From assembly GCA_002381125.1 (NCBI GenBank), contig DFUT01000019.1, positions 1 to 25,166 of the forward strand: 25,166 nucleotides of DNA. The letters are read 5' to 3'. The number at the start of each line of letters is the position of its first letter. The first letter of the stretch is position 1. A program made the translations under genes and the position numbers. Source of the stretch: Bacteroidales bacterium UBA4179. Lineage in GTDB: Bacteria; Bacteroidota; Bacteroidia; Bacteroidales; Dysgonomonadaceae. Below, one piece after another: positions 6,085 through 13,673 of the stretch. The notes under the pieces are model-generated. The model saw nothing but the letters and a program-made list of their open reading frames with translations. It made no database searches and was not told the origin of the DNA.

Positions 6085-9081
6085 TCAATTCAGTTTACGC
6101 AACCGTTCGTCAATCATCTGCCGAATATCGGCCTCGTTGCCTTTGTAGTTCGCCTTCAAGCTCTGCAAATACTGCTTCGCTTGAAAAGCATCGCCCCGTG
6201 CCGCATACGTATCCGCCAGCACGATAATTGCCCGCGCCATCCAATACTGATGGGGCGTCCCCTTCTGCATGAAATCCTTCACCTGCGCCTCCGCCCTGTC
6301 GTACGATTTCCATCGGTAATACGTATCCGCCAGTATAAACTGCGCCTCCGCCCCATACACGCTGCGCGTGTCGTTGGCAATCGCCTGAAAATCGGCCATC
6401 GCCTTATCCGGATCCTTCAGCTGCAGATACGCCTTTCCCCGCAGGTAGCGCGCCTCCGTCGCCATCTCCGGCGACAGGGCGGCACTTGCCAACAAATCGG
6501 TAGCCGTACGCACCGCCTCGTTGTAATTCTCCAGCTTCATCTGCGTGCGGAGCACCCCCATCAGCCCCTCCTGCCGGTTGGCCGCATTGCGGCTCGTGTT
6601 GGCCAGCTTCGCATAATCCGCCAGCGCCTGTCGGTAATTGCCCTTCTCATACTCTGCCTGCGCCGCATACAGCAACGCATTCTCCATAAATTCGGTATTC
6701 CCGGCATCGATCACCTTGCGAAAATACCCCAGCGCTTCGTCTTTGTTTCCTTTCTCGTCCGCTATCACGCCCAGATAATAATTCGCATCGCTGCCGAACG
6801 CCCCGTCGGGATAACTCTGCAAGTAGCGAATCAGCGCCTGTCGGGCCTCGTCTCTCGAACCCTTCATATACACCCTTTCGGCCGCCAAAAACGTCAGCGA
6901 ATCCTGTCGCGACGGTGCAATTCGCAACCCTCCCGGCAGCGAATTGGCATAGTTGATATACGACTCGATATCGTTCATGTCGCGATACACCGTTTCCAGC
7001 GAAATCAGCGCATTGCGCGCATCCTCCGAGCCCGGAAACTTCTCGATCACCCGCTTGTATGCCGCCATGCTCTTCGGATAATTGCCCGTATTGTAATACA
7101 ACTGTCCCAGCTGGATACCCGCCTGACTCGTAAGCGGACTGTCGGGAAACTTCGCTATCAGCTCCTCCAACACCTTTATCGCCTCCGTCTCACGGCCGAG
7201 CATCGTCAGCGCGCGGCTCTTTTCATACAACGCATCGTCGTAATATATCGAGTTGGGATAGCGGCGCATCAGCTCGTCCAGCTCCCTGATCTTGCCCTCG
7301 TAATTCCGCTGCAACCCCATCACAAAAGCCTTCTGAAATGCCGCGTAGTCTGCCGTCTGCGGATTCACCTCCGCCGCCTGCGCATACCGGCGCTCGGCCT
7401 CGGCAAAATTGCGGTTGTAATAATAAATATCCCCCAATCGGTTCAGCGCATCGGCATACTCGGGGCGGTTTTTGTTCGTTTCCGCCGAAAGATACTGTTG
7501 AAACGACCGCATCGCCTCGGCATACCGGTTTTGGTTAAACTGCGCATACCCCAGACTATACCACCCCAACGCATAATTCTTGTCCGTCGGCCGGGCATTG
7601 TCGACAAAAGCCTTGAAATCCGCCTCGGCGTTCCTGTAATTTCCCATTCGGTAATACGACTCCCCCCGCCAGAAATACGCACTGTTTCGTGCCTCGGCAT
7701 CGTAATTTCCCATACCGATACACGACGTAAACAGGCGAATCGCCTCGTTGAGATCGCCGTTGATAAACTGCTGTGCGCCCAGTTGGAAAAGAACCATCTG
7801 CTTGGCCTCCAGGATACGTCGTCCGGGATTCGCAATTCGGTTTATCGCCTCCAGCGCCGCCTCGTAATCTTTGGCCGAGAGAAACGTTTCGGCCAAAATA
7901 TCGTTCACCTTCTCGGCATACGGCGAGTCGGGATACATCCGCAGGAACTTCTCGAAAAGCGCAATCGACTCGCCGAAGACCGACATGTTCGTTTCGTGCA
8001 CCAGCAGCGCATAATTATACAGCGCCGTCTCCGTCACTTTCGGATCGAAATCCTCGCGCGAAGCCGCCTCAAAAGCAAATTGCGCCTGCTGCTTGTCGCC
8101 CTGCCTCAGGTAAAGCTGCCCCAACTGCAGCTGCGCATGCTGCGTCAGTTTGTCTGCCGGCCCCACTGCCAACTGCAACATCCGTATTGCATCGGCATAC
8201 TTCCCCGCATCGATATACGCCAACCCCATAAAATACGCATCGCCTCGCAGCGGCTTGTCGGTCGTTGCCATGTACTTTTCGTAATACGTCAGCGCCCGGT
8301 TGGCATACCCCAGTCGGTAATTGGCATTTCCCAATATTCGATACATCTCGCCCAGATGCCCACTCTGCGGATACGCCTCCACAAACGCCTCCGCCAGTCG
8401 CACGGCCTCCTCCAACTTCCCGTCGAAAAAGACCGCCTGCGCCTCGTAAAACGATGCCTCCTCGCCATACATCGGGTGATTCTTCAGTCGGTCAAAACGC
8501 TCCAGCGCTGCCCCATACTCGCCTCGGCTATAGGCAATATACCCCAGATAATAATCCGCCGCATCGCCATACTTCCTGCTGTTTCGGTAAAGCGACTCAA
8601 ACCACCGTTCCGCTTCGTCCTTCATTTCCATCTGCAGCAACGTATAAGCCCGTCGGAAACCGTATTCCTCCTGCTCACTCGGCGTCAGGTAATCGATGGA
8701 ACAACGGTCGAACCACTCCTTGGCCGTTTGCCACTCCTTGCGGTCGAAAAAATACGAAGCAACCAGAAACGCCCCCTCGTTGCGGTGCACACTCTCGGGA
8801 TGCTCCTTCAGGAACGCCATCAGCCTCTCGCCGCCGTGTTCCTCCCCCCGATAAAAACCGCACGCCGCCATCATATATTCGGCTTCCTCCCGCAGCGCCG
8901 CATCGTCGCTTCGGTCAAGAAAGTCGGCCAACATCTCGTGCGCCGCCGCATAATCCCCTTCCAGGAACAACGCCTTCCCTTCGTTAAACCGATTCTCGGG
9001 CGGAAGGCGATGCACCGTTTGTTGCGCCACGCCGGCCTGCACCACGGCAACCAGCGTCATAAGCAGAATGATTTTTTTCAT
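6085..9081 (-). CDS. Periplasmic tetratricopeptide-repeat protein (998 aa)
   Basis: Large TPR scaffold. MKKIILLMTLVAVVQAGVAQ is a clear signal peptide, so the mature protein is outside the cytoplasm. The whole length is TPR-type helix pairs with the typical Ala/Gly/Tyr/Pro pattern (for example DAALYEKSRALTMLG, FYNTGNY-type turns, and ADAYFMGLAYIDAGKYADA). About 20 or more repeats fit this length. No enzymatic domain is seen. Such proteins usually build protein-protein platforms, here probably for the barrel encoded 2 bases downstream. The start is 3 bases after the NUDIX stop, so the two are translationally close. The partner is inferred from gene order only. Confidence 0.88.
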   Translation of the reverse strand: MKKIILLMTLVAVVQAGVAQQTVHRLPPENRFNEGKALFLEGDYAAAHEMLADFLDRSDDAALREEAEYMMAACGFYRGEEHGGERLMAFLKEHPESVHRNEGAFLVASYFFDRKEWQTAKEWFDRCSIDYLTPSEQEEYGFRRAYTLLQMEMKDEAERWFESLYRNSRKYGDAADYYLGYIAYSRGEYGAALERFDRLKNHPMYGEEASFYEAQAVFFDGKLEEAVRLAEAFVEAYPQSGHLGEMYRILGNANYRLGYANRALTYYEKYMATTDKPLRGDAYFMGLAYIDAGKYADAIRMLQLAVGPADKLTQHAQLQLGQLYLRQGDKQQAQFAFEAASREDFDPKVTETALYNYALLVHETNMSVFGESIALFEKFLRMYPDSPYAEKVNDILAETFLSAKDYEAALEAINRIANPGRRILEAKQMVLFQLGAQQFINGDLNEAIRLFTSCIGMGNYDAEARNSAYFWRGESYYRMGNYRNAEADFKAFVDNARPTDKNYALGWYSLGYAQFNQNRYAEAMRSFQQYLSAETNKNRPEYADALNRLGDIYYYNRNFAEAERRYAQAAEVNPQTADYAAFQKAFVMGLQRNYEGKIRELDELMRRYPNSIYYDDALYEKSRALTMLGRETEAIKVLEELIAKFPDSPLTSQAGIQLGQLYYNTGNYPKSMAAYKRVIEKFPGSEDARNALISLETVYRDMNDIESYINYANSLPGGLRIAPSRQDSLTFLAAERVYMKGSRDEARQALIRYLQSYPDGAFGSDANYYLGVIADEKGNKDEALGYFRKVIDAGNTEFMENALLYAAQAEYEKGNYRQALADYAKLANTSRNAANRQEGLMGVLRTQMKLENYNEAVRTATDLLASAALSPEMATEARYLRGKAYLQLKDPDKAMADFQAIANDTRSVYGAEAQFILADTYYRWKSYDRAEAQVKDFMQKGTPHQYWMARAIIVLADTYAARGDAFQAKQYLQSLKANYKGNEADIRQMIDERLRKLN

Positions 9082-9084
9082 ATG

Positions 9085-9609
9085 TCAGATAGCAATTTTT
9101 TGCAACTTTTCTATTCCTTTACGAATAGAGGTCAGTCCGAAGTCGGCCGGATTCACCTTTTTCTTATCGATAAAAAACAACTCCTCCACGTCGTCCTGAG
9201 CTTTCAATCCACTGAAATCGTCCACTTTGCATCTAAAAAACAAATCCAGCGTATGCTCTTCGAAACCCGAATATACATAAATATTCGGAATGGAGAAAAG
9301 GTACTGCAGCCCGCTCACCTGCAAGCCCGTTTCCTCATCCACCTCGCGACACACCGCCTCTTCGGCAGTTTCAAACATATCGGTAAACCCGCCCGGCAGA
9401 TCCAGCGTACCTTTGGCCGGCTCTTTCCCCCGTCGTGCCACCAGTAACTCGCCCTTGTCGTTTTCGATCACCGCCACCACGGCGGCAAACGGATTAAAAT
9501 AATACACAAACCCGCATTGCAGGCATTTTTTCGATTTCTCGTTGTTGACCACAAAAGCTTTCGCGCCACATTTCGGGCAGTACACAAATTGATGTAATGG
9601 ATGCTGCAT
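9085..9609 (-). CDS. NUDIX hydrolase with N-terminal zinc ribbon
   Basis: Hydrolase of nucleoside diphosphates linked to another moiety. It has a zinc ribbon (Cys11-PK-Cys14, Cys29-LQ-Cys32) followed by a NUDIX fold. The NUDIX box is complete at residues 74-96: G-x5-E80-x7-R88-E89-V-D-E92-E93-T-G95-L96. The zinc ribbon recalls NADH pyrophosphatase NudC, but at 174 residues it is shorter and I do not see the NudC SQPWPFPxS motif, so the substrate is open. It is the first gene of the operon with the TPR and barrel genes. Its link to envelope proteins may be only positional. Confidence 0.9.
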   Translation of the reverse strand: MQHPLHQFVYCPKCGAKAFVVNNEKSKKCLQCGFVYYFNPFAAVVAVIENDKGELLVARRGKEPAKGTLDLPGGFTDMFETAEEAVCREVDEETGLQVSGLQYLFSIPNIYVYSGFEEHTLDLFFRCKVDDFSGLKAQDDVEELFFIDKKKVNPADFGLTSIRKGIEKLQKIAI

Positions 9610-9640
9610 AATTCTTATTCTGTTGTTCTAAGTTTCGTTG

Positions 9641-9671
9641 CAAACTTACAATTTTGGAATTCAACGGCAAA
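9641..9671 (-). promoter_or_regulatory. Consensus Bacteroidota promoter for the NUDIX-TPR-barrel operon
   Basis: Reading the - strand, TTTG (9671-9668), a 19-base spacer and TAAGTTTG (9648-9641) match the TTTG-N19-TAnnTTTG consensus exactly. The NUDIX start codon is 32 bases downstream. Confidence 0.88.
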
Positions 9672-9723
9672 ACCGTAGCGCATAAATTTGCACCAATGCG
9701 ATGCAATTTTCCGGTAAATACCC

Positions 9724-9731
9724 TACATTTG
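9724..9731 (+). promoter_or_regulatory. Possible -7 element for the DUF2784-like gene
   Basis: TACATTTG fits the TAnnTTTG -7 box, but no TTTG is found at the right distance upstream. A second match, TAAATTTG, lies at 9683-9690. The perfect palindrome ATCACGTGAT follows at 9733-9742. With transcription starting near 9737, the ATG at 9774 is the natural start. Confidence 0.4.
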
Positions 9732-9773
9732 TATCACGTGATGTGTTTTACCTATGCAGATGTATTTTGCCCT

Positions 9774-10181
9774 ATGCATACCGTATATGTTTTTTTGGAT
9801 ATTTTCTTTGTGATTTTTCATACCTCGCTCACACTTTTCAACGCCCTCGGCTGGGCATGGAAAAAAACCCGCGTGTGGAACCTCGTCACCCTGCTTCTCA
9901 CCGGTTCTTCATGGCTTTTTCTGGGGATGATTGTCGGCGTTCCCGGCTATTGTCCGTTTACCGACTGGCATTTCCGTGTGTTAGGGAAACTGGGAGAAAC
10001 CAACCTCCCCAATTCCTACCTCAAGTATCTTTTCGACCGCATCACCGGTCTCGATATCGATTCCGTTCTTGTCGACCGCGTAACGCTCATCGTGTTTGTC
10101 GCCGCATTCGCCCTTTCCGTTTTCCTCAACCTCCGCGACAAAATTCGTTCAAAACGCATGAAACGCAGGGTTGAAGATTAA
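9774..10181 (+). CDS. DUF2784-like small membrane protein
   Basis: The 135-residue protein has three or four hydrophobic segments: VYVFLDIFFVIFHTSLTLFN near the start, VWNLVTLLLTGSSWLFLGMIVGV, and VTLIVFVAAFALSVFLNL near the end. CPFTDWHFRVLGKLGETNLP sits between the second and third. The GYCPFTDWHW-type motif and layout match what I know of DUF2784, an uncharacterised inner-membrane family. The frame is open further upstream (to 9654), but the upstream part is not conserved-looking and overlaps the promoter region, so the ATG at 9774 is preferred. Its stop codon overlaps that of a converging - strand remnant. Confidence 0.7.
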   Translation: MHTVYVFLDIFFVIFHTSLTLFNALGWAWKKTRVWNLVTLLLTGSSWLFLGMIVGVPGYCPFTDWHFRVLGKLGETNLPNSYLKYLFDRITGLDIDSVLVDRVTLIVFVAAFALSVFLNLRDKIRSKRMKRRVED

Positions 10182-10404
10182 TACCCTTCGAGCATGATAT
10201 CCTGTGGCAAACCCACGCGCATAAAATAACGTGCAAAAGCCTGTGAAAGGTGTTCTCGGTAAGGCGGTAATAAACGAATTCTTTTATTTTGCTTTTTTAC
10301 TATGTTTTCAAGAGTAGAATAATGTATTCCATAAACATTTTTAATTTTTTTTATGCGCTAGATCACACGATTGGGTCGGATACGCTGTTTCCATGAATTA
10401 CTTT
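10178..10404 (-). pseudogene. C-terminal remnant of an unrecognised gene, with in-frame stop
   Basis: On the - strand an open frame runs into a TAA whose bases overlap the DUF2784-like gene stop (shared TTAA). It encodes about 58 residues after an in-frame TAG (the segment includes NVYGIHYSTLENIVKK, then LLPPYREHLSQAFARYF and MRVGLPQDIMLEGY). Upstream of the TAG the frame continues as KQRIRPNRVI to the stop of the next gene. There is no start codon at its 5' end. The protein-like composition and the overlapping convergent stops suggest the true end of a former gene that was truncated where the accessory island begins. I do not recognise the family. Confidence 0.5.
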
Positions 10405-10767
10405 TCAATCTAAATCTTCGAGAAATATTTCCGGATCAAATTCGGTTACGCCGGTTATTTTTAGTTTCACTTGAAATGTTTTTACTACTTCCGGTTCAAT
10501 AACCATATTGTAATCATAATCATCGAGATAATCTTTCAATTCAAATTCATAATCCTCATTCTCATCAATTTTCGATATTATGGCGGATTTATTTATTAAA
10601 GCAATTGTGCCTATGGATTCATTTCTTTCAAAAAAAGACATCCACTCCGTAAAATTATTTTGTAAGCCCTTTGGATCATCGTAAAAAATGCTGGAAGCAG
10701 CATAATCGCCTTCTTCCGGTATAAATACCCTGCTGGCTATTTTATTTTCGTAACATGTCGTTTCCAT
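10405..10767 (-). CDS. Small acidic hypothetical protein, partner of the TIGR04255 gene
   Basis: 120-residue soluble, acidic protein. It starts METTCYENKIASRVFIPEEG and ends in an acidic stretch (DPEIFLEDLD). No signal peptide, membrane segment or known motif is seen. The first half has a run resembling a beta-rich fold (SSIFYDDPKGLQNNFTEWMS), and the middle is very rich in Asp/Glu/Tyr (DENEDYEFELKDYLDDYDY). It starts 6 bases after the TIGR04255 gene on the same strand, so the two are almost certainly one operon. A regulatory or antitoxin-like role is conceivable from size and pairing, but nothing in the sequence shows it. Confidence 0.65.
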   Translation of the reverse strand: METTCYENKIASRVFIPEEGDYAASSIFYDDPKGLQNNFTEWMSFFERNESIGTIALINKSAIISKIDENEDYEFELKDYLDDYDYNMVIEPEVVKTFQVKLKITGVTEFDPEIFLEDLD

Positions 10768-10773
10768 ATATTT

Positions 10774-11496
10774 TTATTTAAATGTTTCATATAAATTGCC
10801 TGCGGTTAATTGCTTAAACAGGTCGCTCGTTAGTTCATGAGCATCATTCAGCCACTTGCCCAACTTTTCCTCTTTCGCTAGCAAAGGTTTTCCATTTATT
10901 CTGGTTTGGAGTAAAATCCCCTCGCTTTTATTGACTATTCCTTTTTGTAAATTAACGCGCAATTGCCCTAACTCTATGTTATAGGCAAAACCCATATTGA
11001 AATCTATTGGCGGTTTGTCAGCCTCAAAGAAAGATTGGGACAACGTAACTTTAAAATTCCGATTGATATAGTCCACTACATCATTTTCTTCAAAATTGAA
11101 AGGAAAAAAATCAATATACATGATTCCCGGCACTACCTGTTTATCCGGCAAGGTATATACTTTCAAAAATTTCTCAATTATCTCTTTGGCATCCTTGAAA
11201 AAAGAATTCCACTCATATATGTCATCAATCGTATTTAGAGTCAATATACCTGCTCCTATCTGTATCAAAGGATAACCTCCTACTTTTGCTCTGAATCGAT
11301 GAGCAGGCTGATTAAGCGTCATTTCTATAGGAATATCGACGGGGATAATGCTTTCGCGATGCGGAAACTTATCCTTCAATTCGTTATAAAGATCACCATA
11401 CAGATATTGTATTCCGGTCAATTCGTTTTTTTGGGTTATTTGCCATCTTAATTCTATAACCACTTCAATAAGGGGGGCATTGGGCAATTTGCTCAT
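10774..11496 (-). CDS. TIGR04255 family protein
   Basis: The 240-residue protein has the hallmarks of TIGR04255, a sporadically distributed family of unknown function: the N-terminal PNAPLIEVVIELRWQ, and the mid-protein segment PLIQIGAGILTLNTIDDIYEW (IGxGxLTxN motif). Length is at or slightly below the family norm. No catalytic residues are known. Members turn up in accessory and defence-rich regions, which is the context here. It is the first gene of a two-gene unit, behind a TACCTTTG promoter element. Confidence 0.75.
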   Translation of the reverse strand: MSKLPNAPLIEVVIELRWQITQKNELTGIQYLYGDLYNELKDKFPHRESIIPVDIPIEMTLNQPAHRFRAKVGGYPLIQIGAGILTLNTIDDIYEWNSFFKDAKEIIEKFLKVYTLPDKQVVPGIMYIDFFPFNFEENDVVDYINRNFKVTLSQSFFEADKPPIDFNMGFAYNIELGQLRVNLQKGIVNKSEGILLQTRINGKPLLAKEEKLGKWLNDAHELTSDLFKQLTAGNLYETFK

Positions 11497-11526
11497 TCTT
11501 GTTATCGTTTTGAGGTGCGTCTTTTA

Positions 11527-11534
11527 CAAAGGTA
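11527..11534 (-). promoter_or_regulatory. -7 promoter element for the TIGR04255 unit
   Basis: On the - strand TACCTTTG (11534-11527) matches TAnnTTTG, 31 bases before the TIGR04255 start. The -33 position reads T-rich (TATT/TTTT) rather than TTTG. Confidence 0.55.
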
Positions 11535-11549
11535 GGTAATTTCGTATAG

Positions 11550-11580
11550 AAAAAATAATTTTTATCCGAACAAACGGATA
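11550..11580 (-). terminator. Weak possible terminator after the fimbrillin-like gene
   Basis: On the - strand TATCCG-TTTGTT-CGGATA forms a 6-bp stem, followed by an AT-rich stretch with six T residues starting seven bases after the stem. It is 50 bases past the lipoprotein stop. The short stem and displaced T-tract make this tentative. Confidence 0.35.
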
Positions 11581-11629
11581 CTCGTTGAAATTCGTTCAAA
11601 GTCATGTCATTTTGTTATTACCTACAAAT

Positions 11630-13351
11630 TTAATCATTTTCCATGGTAATGTCGTCAATCCAAAGATCATAAGCGGCACCTCCTCCTACTTTAAAGCTAA
11701 TTAACTCGTTTCCCGCAGTGGAGTCTATATCGGCCGGTTTCAGTATGTTCAGCGTCACTTTAATCCAATTACCACCGGTATCGATGATCCCGTCATACCT
11801 TTCATCTCCGCCTGCTAACAATAATGTTGTATCCGCCGTACACGTTTTTAGATTATAGTAATCGGAAGAATCTGCCTTTTTATGTAAAAGAATCGACAAT
11901 GATTTTCCGGCCGTTCCTTTGATAAAAAATACGATTTTACTTGGCGCAACAAAATTTTCGGGAACCTTTGCCGTAAAAACACATTCGTTATCATTATCTG
12001 GCGTCCCGTTCAGATACAGCGAACGTGTTCCTGTATAGGCTTCCTCGGTACTTTGTGTTGCATACGTGGGCAAACTCGCGGTCAATCCTGTGGTAAAAGC
12101 GCTCCAATCTTCAAAATCCGAGCCCGGAAATAAGGCCGTCCCCGTCACAGGTTCAGATGTACCCGCCGCCTGAATAACCGTAATCCCCACCGGTGATAAT
12201 GTCGAAGAAGCCGTGGGTGTCAGCGTAACGGCAGCCGTACGTTGGGCATCCATATTTTCTGTGGCAGTAAGCGTAATAACGGCCGAGCCCGATCCGCTTT
12301 CTGGAGACAAGCTCAACCAGGGTTGGTCGCTGACGGCCGTCCATACTTCACCGGCATCGGCAGTCAACGTCATTGTAGCTGTAGCGTTCGAGGCAGGCAA
12401 ATCGATCGTCGTCTTGTCGACAGTAAACGACAACGGGTCAAGTTCACCCGCATCACCCCCTTTTCCGGGTTTAATCGGAAGAATCGTCCCACTGCCGCCT
12501 GAAGCAACACCCCCCGATGTTAAGGTAAACGTATAAGGATGGCTGTACCCCCCGATCAACACATTGTCTTCAACAGGTTTCCATTCGTATTTTTTGCCGT
12601 CCGCCAGCGCAACAGCGATGGTGACGTCCGTCATCTGCTGTCCGGGAAGCAGGAATGCCGACGCCGTGGCCGTATTGGCTATCGCCTCCGTTGTCACAAT
12701 CGGCGTAATCTCGCCGATATCGGTTCCCTGCGTCACCACGCCATCCGTAAGATCAAGCCAACCGTCGGTAGTAACATTATTCAATGTAACCTTCATACCC
12801 TCCAACACAACATCCGCAGCCGAGAACGAAAGAACCAACTGCGCCAGTTTATGATCAAATATCAAGGGAATTTCGGGCGTGGTCTTATCCTTTCCCTCGG
12901 CCTTTGCGTACAGCACATCTATCCGTGAAGGATCCGTCTGATCGGTTATGTCAAGGGCATAGTTGAAATCGGTTATGGCAGAAGCCGAATACGGATAATA
13001 CGCCACAAAATCCAATTTCGATCCGTCACCCGGCAGCATAACGGCTTTTTTCGCGTCAGCAGCCTGAAATACTCCCACCGCACCCGTCTCGGAATTCACA
13101 TAATCCACGTTTAAGAAAGCAGCTTCCTGCCACGTTTTCCCCGTAGGAACGGCATAAATGCCGATACGATCACCGGCATCCCATTCAGTCCCCGACGCAC
13201 GGGTTAAAGGAGGATCATTATGTGTTACCTCACTAATCGCACTGTAAAATGCCACGGCTACACTATCGTCATTTCCTTGCGGAATATCCGTTTTGCTGCA
13301 AGCGCTTGCAAAAAGAAGCAGCATACCCAACACAGGCAGATAAAAAATCAT
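11630..13351 (-). CDS. Fimbrillin-like surface lipoprotein with BACON domain
   Basis: 573-residue predicted lipoprotein. The signal peptide ends at a lipobox (LLFASAC, Cys18). Residues about 30-275 resemble the fimbrillin/Mfa-like fold (WDAGDRIGIYAV, then FVAYYPYS, then IPLIFDHKLAQLVL). Residues about 300-392 look like a BACON domain (LPASNATATMTLTADAGEVW, then DQPWLSLSPESGSGSAVITL and VTVIQAAG-type end). Residues about 400-573 form a C-terminal jelly-roll-like domain (FPGSDFEDWS to YDLWIDDITM), probably glycan-binding. No polymerisation partners or chaperone genes flank it, so a lone surface adhesin or glycan-binding protein is more likely than a fimbrial subunit. The GC content is higher than in its neighbours. 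A terminator-like hairpin sits in its leader. Confidence 0.82.
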   Translation of the reverse strand: MIFYLPVLGMLLLFASACSKTDIPQGNDDSVAVAFYSAISEVTHNDPPLTRASGTEWDAGDRIGIYAVPTGKTWQEAAFLNVDYVNSETGAVGVFQAADAKKAVMLPGDGSKLDFVAYYPYSASAITDFNYALDITDQTDPSRIDVLYAKAEGKDKTTPEIPLIFDHKLAQLVLSFSAADVVLEGMKVTLNNVTTDGWLDLTDGVVTQGTDIGEITPIVTTEAIANTATASAFLLPGQQMTDVTIAVALADGKKYEWKPVEDNVLIGGYSHPYTFTLTSGGVASGGSGTILPIKPGKGGDAGELDPLSFTVDKTTIDLPASNATATMTLTADAGEVWTAVSDQPWLSLSPESGSGSAVITLTATENMDAQRTAAVTLTPTASSTLSPVGITVIQAAGTSEPVTGTALFPGSDFEDWSAFTTGLTASLPTYATQSTEEAYTGTRSLYLNGTPDNDNECVFTAKVPENFVAPSKIVFFIKGTAGKSLSILLHKKADSSDYYNLKTCTADTTLLLAGGDERYDGIIDTGGNWIKVTLNILKPADIDSTAGNELISFKVGGGAAYDLWIDDITMEND

Positions 13352-13372
13352 TCTATATTTCGTAAAAACAAT

Positions 13373-13411
13373 AAAAAAAAATCCCCCTAACGGTTTATAT
13401 CGTCAAGGAGA
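13373..13411 (-). terminator. Terminator-like hairpin in the leader of the lipoprotein gene
   Basis: On the - strand an 11-bp stem (TCTCCTTGACG with CGTTAGGGGGA, three wobbles) closes an 8-base loop and is followed at once by nine T residues. It lies between the promoter at 13462-13492 and the start codon, 22 bases before the ATG. In this position it would stop transcription before the gene unless relieved, so it could be an attenuator. Confidence 0.75.
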
Positions 13412-13461
13412 AAAATTATGCAAATTCAGCTTCAAATCCTATCTTGAAAATGATCTCGCAG

Positions 13462-13492
13462 CAAAGATAGGCAATCCGGCAAAAGAAAAAAA
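13462..13492 (-). promoter_or_regulatory. Promoter for the fimbrillin-like lipoprotein gene
   Basis: On the - strand TATCTTTG (13469-13462) is a perfect -7 box, preceded by a 19-base spacer and a TTTT at the -33 position. The predicted leader is about 100 bases and contains the hairpin at 13373-13411. Confidence 0.65.
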
Positions 13493-13640
13493 TATTTTTT
13501 TTTAATTGACGAAAGAAAAACTTTAGTTAAATGATTATCTGTATGGGTTTCTCTTTGAAATCGAATACCTTATCACACTCTAAACACTTTCCTTTACAAT
13601 TCATTTTTTCTTGTTTTCCACAACGCCATCGGATGATGCT

Positions 13641-13673
13641 TTATCCTTTCTTGTTGTACCTATGCAATTTCAT
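13641..13673 (-). pseudogene. Possible start of a lost AbiEii-type toxin gene
   Basis: An ATG at 13673 overlaps the end of the AbiEi gene in the +1 frame, as AbiE toxin genes usually do, and encodes MKLHRYNKKG before a TAA. AbiEii-like toxins commonly begin with a similar MKLH/MNLH stretch. The same frame then stays open for 37 codons (13530-13640) with four Cys residues but no toxin motif. I read this as the only surviving piece of the toxin. The evidence is short. Confidence 0.35.

Noticed and set aside
4400..6148. 582-codon open frame on the + strand opposite the barrel gene
   Set aside because: Arg/His-rich composition of an antisense shadow; the - strand frame has a signal peptide and a beta-barrel C-terminus.
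6181..9447. 1088-codon open frame on the + strand opposite the TPR gene
   Set aside because: Rich in Arg, His, Ile and Leu with no domain pattern. It is the antisense shadow of the GC-richer TPR gene, which has a signal peptide, repeats and operon context.
9654..9773. 40-codon N-terminal extension of the DUF2784-like protein
   Set aside because: Runs through promoter elements of both strands, and the membrane protein pattern begins at the ATG at 9774.
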